From Aquila chrysaetos chrysaetos (Eukaryota; Chordata; Aves; Accipitriformes; Accipitridae): a stretch of 64,000 nt of DNA. Position 1 is the stretch's first letter, and each line of letters starts with the position of its first letter. The translations under genes and the position numbers were made by a program. A model generated the notes under the pieces. That model saw only the letters and a program-made list of their open reading frames with translations. It made no database searches and was not told the DNA's origin. Shown one piece after another: positions 38,101-48,750 of the stretch. The stretch is taken from assembly GCF_900496995.4 (NCBI RefSeq), contig NC_044019.1, positions 4,003,501-4,067,500 on the forward strand. The letters run 5' to 3'.

Positions 38101-41100
38101 GGTATCATGAATCTTGAGAGCAGGATGCAGGCATCTCTGGGAGGAAGAAAAGGTTTAAGTGATACACTGAAACACAAGTTGATAATAGCATATTGTCTAT
38201 TGCAGACCTAGAAAACGAACTTTGGTCTTTGAAGTTGCAATCCTGCGCTCTGTTCAAAAGACTTTGGGTTTCCTAGCTTTAATCTCTCTGAAAGAGAGGT
38301 TTCCCTCGAGTTATGTTACATTGGAAAAGAAATTTATACAGCTTATACAAAAAACAATTTCAGGTTTTGAGTATTACCTGTAAACAGTAAGATCCTAATA
38401 CGGCTGTCCCACTGGCAAGCAGACCCAAAATCATTGCAATCCAAGGATACTCGATAATGTGTGCTGCATAACCAACAGTGACCCCACCAGCTAGTACTGC
38501 ACTGTGGATATCAGTCTGTAAAATAAAACAACAAAAACATGGAGTGAGAATTTGGTCATCACTTACAGGAGCTCAGTATCATAGATTGCTATTCTCATGC
38601 AAGCACAATCTCTTTAGGGTGAATTTGGGCCACTGTATACTGTAAATTACAATCTGAGAACATAATTTCTAAGGTACAGCTTCAGTGTTCTGCTTGGGAG
38701 GCTAATGATGACTGTCAGGCTGAAAACCTGGACTTGTTTTTATTTAATAGCTATTATACTTCCAGTGTATTACTGAGAGAACAGAAAAATATCTTCTCCA
38801 TGCAGTGATTTTCTCTCATGTCTTACCATTCTGAATTTTCCATCCTTTGCGGTCAGAAGAGACAACACGAAGGCAGTTACAGCACTCACTGCAAGGGCAA
38901 AGTAGGTGTTGTAGATTGCTTTGGTCTTCTCTTCCACAAGTAGTACAGAATTGAAGCTTGGCCAGAATACCCAGAGAAAGAGAGTACCTTGGAGACAAAG
39001 ACAAGCAACTATCATTACCTGCTCTAACACAGTGAATCCATCACTGGCTGTCTCTGGAGGGCTCCACCCCGCATTTTGCATTTGCTATAATTCCCATGTT
39101 GTAAACAAAGTATAACAATTCACAACGCAGACAGCCCTGAGAGTTACCTGCTATACCAACACCTTCCCAGAAACATACCACTGTAATGTCAAACATACAG
39201 CCAAAGCACAGCTCTACTGGCATCTGGCTGGTCCTTTGCAGAGTTGAAGGTAGGATTCTCTATTCAAGAAAACCTTTTAACTTCAGCTTTGTGCTATTGT
39301 CCCCTTAAATGCAGGTTCAGATACAAATGGGAACAATCCCACTGTTGATTTCCAAACGATCAGCATCCTGCCTGTTCTGCACAGGCATGAGGGGCTTGCT
39401 CCAATGTCCTTGGCCAAAATTTCTGCTCTTTTTCATGGAACTGTGGAATAACTGTTCAAAACCAGCTGCAAGAGAGAATGAAAGCAAGCCAAGGAGGAAG
39501 AGAAAACAGCTCAGATGGTACAAATCACTATAAAGAAACACAAAGTCCCCTTTGGAATGTCTTTTACCTTGGCTGCCAGTACAGCTGGTACTGGTTGTCT
39601 TGCCTCCTGGCAGGGTTTGAAGAGAAAAAGAGGATGAACTGGATTATAAGAACAGAATCCTCTCTACCTCTACTAGGATTACGCCAGGGGAGAGCTAAAG
39701 ACCAATAGCTGGAGCTGAGGTGATCATGCTTCACCAACTCAGCCATACACAGCTTAACTTTCTTGTTATTTGTGAAAAAGTTACCTACCGAATAGCTACT
39801 CCCTAGTATATGGATCCAAAAGAACAATTGACTTTCCTCCTGTAAGATCACCGCACGGTGTCACACTTTCATAACCACATAGGCTTTGCTAACAATAGGA
39901 ATAAAAACAGGTTCTTGTGCTTCTATAACCTGGGCCCTAAGTGTCAGCATTTAGGAATCTCAGCCTCTATAAAACAAGTTCACTGCTTGGCAGGATACAT
40001 CTTTTTCTATGTGCATACGGATACAGACGCACAGATGAAATTCCAACCAGCAGAGGGAAGTAGGTGGCCTCCCACTAAGTCTAGTTGGACCACACATGGC
40101 AATCTGTGCCTCTGCTCCCTGAGTTAAGCATAGCTCAGTGCACAGATGATAATACAAACAAGCAACAGTTTATTTTGCCTTGTCCAGTCATTATTTTTTG
40201 CTGTCCAGTCAACTTCCATAGCTAATGTTCTGTTCTCCATGCTACAGAGGTTACCAGACCCCTGTGCAATTCACCTGACAGTAAAACTTGAAGTGTTCTT
40301 GTTCAAGTCAATTAAGAAGTGACACAGGCATTGTCACTACACAGCACAATGGTTAACTCCGGCTTCTAGCAACCCTGGCAGCTACTGCTTTTGTACAAGC
40401 TTATCTTGGCTCCTTGAAATCCAATTTCCATTGCTAATTTTCACCCTTCCAGTGCACCAAGGTGGTGATAACCATGCCTCTCAGACAAGAGAGGCCATTT
40501 TGGCAATTCAAAACCTATGGTAGCAGTGAGGACTGGTGGAATGGTCCATACTATGACAATCTTATTTCCATTGATTAGTCAGTCATGCACACACACACAA
40601 AAGTATCTACTGATGCCACTGAAGCATTCTTACGAGTATCTGCTCAGCTATGGAAATAAAACAGTCACCATATGAGTCCGAATGCGGGTGAAGACCTCGG
40701 CACCCTTCACACAGCCCTCAGAAGCAGGATGCAAAAAGGAACTGTGAGGAATTTGCCTGCCCAGCTGCTCCTTTCTACCCATGTTATGTCAGGAATTATT
40801 CAAGACATGGCAATATGATTACTCCAAATAGCAAGCACTTGGTTGTAGCAAGCTGCACTAAAATTATAAAGGCTTAACAGTGTCTTGTTGAGTTAGATTA
40901 AAATACTGATCTTCTTGAATTCCGCAGCAAACCAAGAACTCCAGGGACTCAAAAGAGCAGCATTTAAATTTCTCTTTCCCTCAACTGGGCAAAGACTGAC
41001 CAAGAATTAAGACTGTGTAGGCCTTTGCAGAAAGATCTCAGCTCAGCTGGTGGCAGTTACATAACAGAAGTGATGATCATAAAGAAACCAAATTGCTTCT

Positions 41101-44100
41101 TTAAGAAAAAGAATGGAACTCCTATACATTCAGCCTATCATCACTCAGATCCTTCCTCGTGTGCCTGTCTGTATCACATTCCCCACCCTTCATCAGGCTT
41201 TTATCTTTTCATTTACGTTACTAGGCAGGGACTGCCTTTTTTTATATCTCTGTACAGCACCTTGCAAAACAAAATCGAGCCTTGGCCGCAGCCGGGAACC
41301 GTAAGCACTCCTGAAATACAAGTAATGACCTCAACTTTAGTGCATAGGTCCCTTACCAATACGCCTATACAAGCCCAAAGGGGACAACTTAGCTGGGAGA
41401 GGGAACGGTTAACCTGGCATAGCCTTTATGCTGAGACTGACAAAAGCACACTAAGCCACAGCCATTGCAGGAGTGGCTTATATGCCTGGTGGGAAACATG
41501 CTGAGACTCACCAACTCATTGTCAGAAACCACGAACCACAGCAGCAGCAGTTTTCTATGCTTGGCTGCATTCAGACATGCACTTTGGATGCAAAAGCTTC
41601 AGTGTGCTGTGGCCAGCCCCTAGAAACACTCCTTATGTTCTTACTGCAATCTCTTCTTCCAGCTGAGACATTAAAGCAAATGCCTTACCTAACATTGACA
41701 ACAAATCCGACTTTGGGGTACTCGCATTCTTCTCAGTCCTTGGTGATGGCTCAGAGAAGTGTGAGGAGACTGCCAGACCAAAGTACGCTCCAAACAGGTG
41801 AACATGCATCATGCTGATATTGTCTGAAACCTGTATCAATAGAAAAATCAAATTTGTGGTTTATTTCATCCCACAGGAAGCCTTTGGTGCAGTTCCTGAT
41901 ATAGTTGCTCATGTAACCTCCCTATAAACAATTTCTTTCCACAGTCCCTCAGTTTACGCATGAGTTATTTATGCGAGATTAACTTACCTGAATTCAGTGC
42001 AGCACATAAACACACAATTCATATACAGAGTTTGGGGTATGTTTACATTGTACATTAAATGCAAGTCTGACTCTGCTGCCCATACTGGGCTGGTATACCA
42101 TTCACACTGGAAATCTTCCAGACTGAACTGACACAGGGAGGGGGTAAAGTTTAAAGGCGATTAGTGCCTTAGCATAGGTCAAGGCTTTCATTCATGTGTT
42201 GGGGATGGTCAGGGCATGGGCAAGGCCAAATGCACTACATCCCAATCCATCAGATCAGCTCACCCTTTAAGGCCAAGAATATAGATATAGGCAATTATAT
42301 AGATAAAGAGTGCGCCGGGTTTGGAGTTCCGTGTCCTTAAGTCAGGCTTCATCTCTTAATGAAAACATGGCCACAGTCTAACTGAGATGAGATAAAATAC
42401 ACTGATGTTCCTGTCAGCAGAGCACTAACAAACCACCAAAAGGCAACATTCCAAAGTCCCAGTGAAATTTTCCTCCATGTGCCTGGAAATCATACTACAG
42501 TACCTGCAGGAATGTGGTGTTGATCGATCTGCTCATATGGAAAGCTATTATCTCCACAACTGCCATCAGAATTAATTGCACAGGATTAGCCTTCCCAAGA
42601 ACAGCTCCAGTGGAGATGACCACAGCAGTCATACTCACAGCAGCCTTTGTTATTCTGCAATAAAAGAAAGAAAAAAATAATTCTGTATCAGGACCACACC
42701 AGGGCCAAGAAAGAAAGAATGACAGACAGTAGAATGTACTTAAAAACCCAAAGCCTTCCAAAATGTCTGCAAATATGACTATGCTAATTCACAAATAGGT
42801 CCATATAACAAGGCATCATCCTTCACAAAGAGCAATCAGCAGTTCTAGATTATTCCAATTCTAACAGAAACTAATTACCTTTGCAGACCATCTTTGTATT
42901 CCCTTTGAAGAAGCAAAACTAATAAATCTTCTATCAGCACAGAGCATTGTACACCAAGTACAATGATCAGGAGGTTGAATCCAGTGCTGCTAAACCCGTA
43001 TCTTTTCAGAAATGTCAGGAAAAAGCCAAATCCAAAAATCACCATGTGGTTGACATCTTGAAAAGCTGCATGACAGAAAAGACCAAGACAGCACTGACAT
43101 TATTAATGTAGATTGGATTTCTGGTTAAAAAAATTAATAAAAAAAATCACAATTAACTAAGAAGCCTTCAGATAAAAATTCAGGTGCCATTATTATTGAG
43201 TGAAGAATTCCAGAGCTTGCTTTCCAATACCCTTGATGCTGAATTTATTTTTACAAAGTAATCAGAATGGATGCCATAGGATGGGGGTTGAGGGGTCAAA
43301 AAGCACAACAGAAATTAAGTACGTTTAGCAATGAAATTTGGACATCGATTTAATGAATTTAAAGAGCTTAAGTTGGACTTTTCAGGGAGAGTTACTGTGA
43401 ATTAGTGCTGATTCATTCCTTGAGGGCATTAGGGAAGAAATAAGTTACAAAGAGAAACCTGTATGAAGCCCTCATCTGCATAGAAGGAACAGAAACAGCA
43501 GTAGAAAGAGTTTAATATGGAAACCAGCACCATTGCATAAAAGGAAGAGGCCACCCAAGATATAAGCTCTTGGGTCTGTAGCCCTGGAATTGTCCCCTGG
43601 GACATGCTAACAGTCATTCTCATATGGTTGTGCCAGCCTCTACATATAGCAAAATATTAAACTGCTAGTAAGTAGGTCTCATTTTTCCAGCTATAAAACT
43701 GGGAGGGTAATACAAGAATGTCATGAGGATTAATCAGCTCATATTTGCACAACACCGTAAATACATTACACACTATGGCTATAGCATAATCTGCTAATAC
43801 ATTCCTTTGATCAATGCACAAAATAAATCTCCAGAATATATTTAAACCCTTAATTCCACTGTATTAACTTCATTTATTTACATCAACCATTCAAACGGAA
43901 AATACTGCCATCCTGAATTCTTACTTTGTAGCACAACAACGCCTTCACATGCCAAGACCTCACAGACGTAGGCGCTTAACATAGAGCAGTGCCTGCCCTC
44001 AGAAGCTTTGTTGTTCATAGAAGCTTGCTACCTTCATAGGAGTCAAGATTACCACAAACAGGCAGCAGAAAACAGACCAACATACACATCATACATAGCA

Positions 44101-44376
44101 AGGTAGGGTACTTAAAGGGCAGTAAAAACATTCTACTTCTCACTAACAATTACACAAACCTGCTGAATCCCATCTCTATTGCACTGCAAAATAAAAGCAG
44201 GCATTAACCCTTCCTTTCACAGCAACACTTCCAATCTTACCTGGGTAGGAGTTGGTCGATCCGGATGCATCATCATCATCTGAGAACAAAAAGTAAAAGA
44301 GGATAATCAAAACAACTTCCAGAAAAAGGATTATCCACGGCACGCTGCTTCGGAAGTTGCGGTATTTAGAAGGCAT
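35166..44376 (-). CDS. RHCE: Rh blood-group protein (RHCE/RHD orthologue)
   Basis: Ten exons on the reverse strand: 44376-44241, 43065-42879, 42654-42504, 41830-41689, 38987-38827, 38515-38378, 38136-38006, 37093-37014, 35880-35807 and 35192-35166. They join in phase to 1,227 nt, 408 residues (human 417). Exon sizes 187, 151, 138, 80, 74 and 27 equal those recalled for human RH; the other four are 3-12 nt shorter. Rh30 proteins form the erythrocyte membrane complex with RhAG. Start MPSKYRNFRSSVPW and end FPHLAVGF mark Rh30, not RhAG. About a dozen hydrophobic segments are visible, plus the signature GTLFLWVFWPSFNS. HLFGAYFGL keeps the first channel histidine; IHDTSGIHFTFGLPG has Phe for the second. 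Exon 2 resembles RhAG (FQDVN, GFGFFLTFLKRYGFSS). Only one RH copy is present, in the mammalian RHCE position between TMEM50A and MACO1. Confidence 0.95.
38988..41688 (-). other. RHCE: RH gene intron 4, largest intron
   Basis: A 2.7-kb intron without any exon, transposon or array that I recognise. Short open frames on both strands are of chance type. The other RH introns (0.2-2.1 kb) likewise show no recognised insertions. Confidence 0.5.
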
Positions 44377-44530
44377 TGTGCCCTAGACTACATTAATATT
44401 TTTTTCTATAAAAATGTTCCAGTAACCTCAAACCAATAGAAGAGGAGTTGTGGGGGGAAAGGAATAAAAACTCAGAGCGATAAAAAGCCCAAGAGGCGTC
44501 AGCAAGGAACAGCTCCTTATCTGTGGCATG
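44377..44530 (-). promoter_or_regulatory. RHCE: Possible erythroid promoter of RH gene
   Basis: Within 150 bp upstream of the RH start codon, the reverse strand carries AGATAAGG (44,522-44,515), an exact GATA1-type site, an ATTGG/CCAAT box (44,437-44,433) and a CCCCCCACAAC run (about 44,456-44,446) resembling a CACCC element. A forward-strand GATAA lies at 44,479-44,483. GATA plus CACCC is the usual pairing in erythroid promoters. There is no CpG island, unlike the neighbouring genes, which fits tissue-restricted expression. The transcription start is not determined. Confidence 0.4.
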
Positions 44531-44539
44531 TCAGGAGCC

Positions 44540-46600
44540 CAAACTTACCACAACTGACATGGACTGAACTCAAAAAGTAGTCATGAACACAGACATATCA
44601 AGCTGTCAATACTGTAATGCTCCAGGATACCACCCATACAGTACTTTGGCTGCTGTTGAGCCTTACGTATCAGCTAAATGGCAAGTAAAGAAGAACATGG
44701 ACTCACAAGAACAGGATGTTGAAGTTCATGCAAAAACATTATTTAATTACATTGCTCATATCCATCCGAGACCCAAATCCCTTCATGTAAAGGTCAGGGA
44801 AGGTCCTGTTGAGATTCTCAATGTGATTCTCGGGTTGGTTAGACTATAGCTCTACATCCATGTCCCACGACAAACCTTCTCATACATGATGAATACAACC
44901 CAACAGCAGGGAATCAAGAATCTCTGGACATGCAGAGGTGATGTAGCATTTCTGATGCTACTTGTAAGATTGGTCTATTGGTTATACTATGGCTATGGAA
45001 ACAGCTACAGTGAACACTCTGGAAGGCCTTGGTAATCCCCAGGCTGGGAAGTTGCAGGCAGACAGCACTGTTCAGTGTGCTGCTGGTTTTTAATTGAGAA
45101 CCAAACCACAGACCTACACCCTCCTGATTCTTTAATTCAGACCTAGCCTTCATCCAGAAGTGTAGCAACTTCTATTACTACATTGTGGCTACAAGGTACC
45201 TGTTGCCTTACAGGTTCTGAGCCTTTTGGTAAGGCAAAGGCTTTTTTTAGTTGTTGGTTTTTTTTAAACCAGGAGCCACTAGAACTAGTATTTTGGGCAC
45301 ATAAGCAGGCCTATATGGTGGAAGCTAACTATGTTCAGTATATCGCTGTGCACAGATGTCATAATTTGTTAGATAAGATTATTTGGTTGTTGAGGACAAT
45401 TTATGAATCCATAATATGAACATTACCATCTTCTCAGTATTCACTGTGCTTCTGGTAAACTGTACGCTTCTTTGTTCATGTCGTCCAGGAGATTAAAGTA
45501 CTGTAATTATGCCTCAGACTTTCTACTTTGAGGCCATTTCAAACTCAGTGCTGTGCTTGCACGCTGGTGGTTGAGATAATAACAATGCGTACAAATGGGT
45601 AGAAAGCCACCTACTGGTGACAGAAATATCTGTCAGACAAGCACATACGCAGAAAAATTCCTGTTCACTTGTATTTTAGGACGTTCCTCCTGCAAACCCA
45701 GGCCGTATGGCACAATAGTAGTTTTCAAGCCATCTGTGAAAGGTTTGCATTTGTGGTGGTAACTTGTACCTTCCTCACATGCAGTTACAATTTGCTTTAC
45801 CAGCTTTTATTTAGGCCTAACAAAACCGTTAAGTATCCTTACCCCCATTTCAGAAACTCCTACATAGCATTCAAAGGACTTTCCCAGACATGCAGAGTGC
45901 TGCCCCGACTTCAGAAAAATCCTGATACAGGAAGATCTACATTCAGCTCCTTTTTATAGGAATTCTGTGATCACGTGGGTAATTCAGACAGAACCAGAAC
46001 ACCTAGTGAACTTTCTCTAGACAAGAAAAAGATAATAGCTGAAACAGCAATTTAAGAATTGATTTAGCTAACTGATGCAGTGTCTTTGTGTGGTTTATAA
46101 ATGCAATATATCTAATTAGCTTTCATTTGTTTCCTGCAAGACAAACCATTAGGACTCATACCCAGGGTAAGAATGACCCAAAACTCCTTCCACCATTTTG
46201 CCATGGTCAAATGAACACAACTAGCTCTTTTGACACTTGTTACCAAATCTGCTGTCAGCTTTAACACTCAGGGAAAATACACCAAAGGCTAGGAATTTAC
46301 CCATGTTTTTCCCTCAGGATGACATGCCACACCGCCAACACTGATGCTCAGACTTCCAGCCTAAACTCCCTCACGGACAGAAAGACCAGACCTAAGCTCA
46401 GTGATCTCAGACAGGGGGAAGTACAAAATAACTTTCAGATTAGAGCTCCACTACCAGCAAAATATCCCCATCGGCTCAGCCAAGGGGGCCACCAGCCTCA
46501 GGTGCACTCCTCTGTGCCAGTTTTAACGCCATATCGGGACTCACACTCCTCAGACTCAGCCCAGCACCGCGTAACCCTTGTTCAGGGAGGCCCGTTAACC
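44540..46600. other. RH-MACO1 intergenic DNA
   Basis: About 2 kb of unique DNA of moderate AT content with no supported gene, no recognised transposon and no tandem array. Short open frames (for example 45,669-45,959) lack protein-like composition or splice context. Toward 46,600 the GC content climbs into the MACO1 CpG island. Confidence 0.5.
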
Positions 46601-46619
46601 CCCAGAGAGGCCTGGCAGG

Positions 46620-48750
46620 TCCATGACACCCCACCCAGCTCCGGGCGAGGCCGGAGAAGAGAAGGGCAGCACGGAGAGGCGCTGGGCGCCCCGGGCACCA
46701 CTACCCTCCCGTCAGCCAAAGGGCCGGCGGGGCCGAGGCGGGCCTAGCCGCTTTGGCGGCCTCCCTCAGGCTCGGGGGCCGCCATTGGTTTCCTCACGGT
46801 TATCCACAGTCCAAAAGGGACCACAGGCCTTGGGGTGGGGGCTCTGTCGAGCGGCCACCGGAGCGGGGAGGCCCAAAGCCCGGGCTGCGGGCCCTGAACC
46901 GGCGGCGGCGCCCGGCCGTGACTAGGCAGGCCCGGGCGGCAGCAGGGGCGATGGGAACCTCCCCGCCCCTCGCCTCCTATTGGCTGAACACCCACCCCTC
47001 CCAACAGGCCTCCCTTAGGGACTAGCCTCCCATTGGCCCAAGGCTGGCGTCCCTCATGGCCCCTGATTGGACCATCTCCAGCCATCGTCCGTCTTTGGGC
47101 CGATCGGGGAAAGAGAGGCCGAGTCTCCCCCCCCCCCCCCCCCCCCCCCAGCTTCCTGCTCCGCGATTGGACCGATCGCTTGTCACTCTGCTGTGTGCGT
47201 TCTTTATTGGCTGGAGGAGTCCGTCAGTCACTCTGAGGTGTTTTTTTTTTTACCCTCTGGTGAGCCATCAGCCCGGGGCCGCGCTATGGGGGAAGCACAG
47301 GGCACCGTAAGCTGCCTCCACTTACCTTTGCACCTGAGACTTAGCTCTCCTTTTCCCAACAGCCTATTTGCCAGAGAGGTTGTCAATCAAGTGTGAGGGG
47401 CGGTACTTCAGTGCTACGGTGACAGAGGAAATTGAGCCCTCCTTCTTCCGTTTCCGAATGGATAGCTGAGCTGTCCTTTGATTTTTATTTGTCTCTTCCA
47501 TTGGGCGGTTTTACTGTCGATCACAACACGGGGCGAGAACCAGCCCAAAAGGACAGTAGGCGGGAGAAGAACAAAACCTACTCAGGGATTGGCCCACAAG
47601 CCATCAATCCACGAATCCTTCTCTTTGACGGGTTCTCGCGGCCGTCAATGAAGGGTGTGGGCGGGCCACCCTATAGCGTGGGGCGGGACCAACTTTCTGA
47701 TGCCGCGATGGGCCTCCCAGGCCGTCCGTCTGCCTTTCCCCGCTGCCGATTGGCCGAGCACGCCGTCATTCCAGCGGGCTCAACCGCTTGATTGGGCAGC
47801 GCCGGGAAAGGCGGGGCGCTGCGCGGCGGCTGCGCGGGGGGACGCGGCGGGGAGGGACGGACCAGGAATTATTTTTATTTCTTTGTTTCCCGGGGAAAAA
47901 AAAAAAAAAAAAATTAAAAAAAAAAGCCCCGCGCGAGCGAACCCCCCGCGGGGGCGGATGGTGCTGCCGTGACCGGGGCGGGTCAGGGCAGCGCGGGGCC
48001 GGGGCGCACGGCGGGGCCGGCCGGGCCGGGCTGGGCCGGGCCGGAGGGCGACCGGGAGGATGAAGCGGAGGAGCGCGGACTGCAGCAAGCTGCGGCGGCC
48101 GCTCAAGCGGAACCGCATTACCGAGGGCATCTACGGCAGGTACCGAGCGGCCGCCGGGGGGGGGGGGGGGTGGCGGTGAGGAGGAGGAGGAGGACGGGGA
48201 CCGGGACGCGCTGCCCCGGTCCCCCCGCACCCCCGGTCCCCCTCAGCGGCTGCCCCGCCCCCGCCCCTGTCAGCGGGGGCCGCGCGCGCCATGGCGCCCC
48301 GTCTCCCCTCAGGCGCTGCCCCGCCCCGCGGCCTGGTCGCGCCGCCGCTAGGCCGCACCGGCCCCTCCGCCTGCCCTCCCTTCCCCATCCCCTCACCCGC
48401 TCCCGCCTCCGCCGAGACGTCGGGAACCGGGGAGCCGGGGTTGGGGGGGGGTGGGGGGGGTGAAGGGAGAACGCGGGGTGTGGGGGGGAGCTGCTGGCCA
48501 AGGTCCTGTCGGCGCTGCCTGGAGGAAGAAGCGGCGAGGAGCCGGTGGGAGCCTACCCCCCCGCCGCCACCATCGCCACCCTGGGCTTCGCACCTGTGTG
48601 GTGGAGCGGGGGGGCCCTGGCCGCCCTGTTTTCCCCTTGGGGAGGTTTCCCGAGCGGGTGGGTTCTCACGGCTGGGTTTTGCCAGTAGCGCTAAACCTGT
48701 GAACTGCGCGCTGCGGTGGTTCGACAGCGGCAGCGTGGTGGAGCGGGCTA
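46620..48750 (+). promoter_or_regulatory. MACO1: MACO1 CpG island
   Basis: CpG-dense DNA from about 46,620 to 48,750 spans the MACO1 upstream region, first coding exon and start of intron 1. It contains a C23 run (47,127-47,149), an A-rich patch just upstream of the start codon (47,897-47,925) and a G15 run just inside intron 1 (48,156-48,170). Transcription probably begins within the last few hundred bases before 48,060. Confidence 0.6.
46794..47795 (+). promoter_or_regulatory. MACO1: Array of ten same-strand ATTGG (inverted CCAAT) boxes
   Basis: ATTGG pentamers occur at 46794, 46979, 47032, 47066, 47166, 47206, 47500, 47588, 47749 and 47791, all on the plus strand. I found no CCAAT on the plus strand between them. 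Most carry NF-Y-type flanks (GATTGG, ATTGGCTG, ATTGGCC). Spacing is mixed: pairs 34-53 bp apart alternate with wider gaps. NF-Y binds such boxes and opens CpG promoters; the array lies 265-1,265 bp upstream of the MACO1 start codon. Function is inferred. Confidence 0.5.

Noticed and set aside
35166-44376. RHAG instead of an Rh30 gene
   Set aside because: Several segments resemble RhAG, but the N-terminus MPSKYRNFR, the C-terminus FPHLAVGF and the TMEM50A-MACO1 location identify Rh30.
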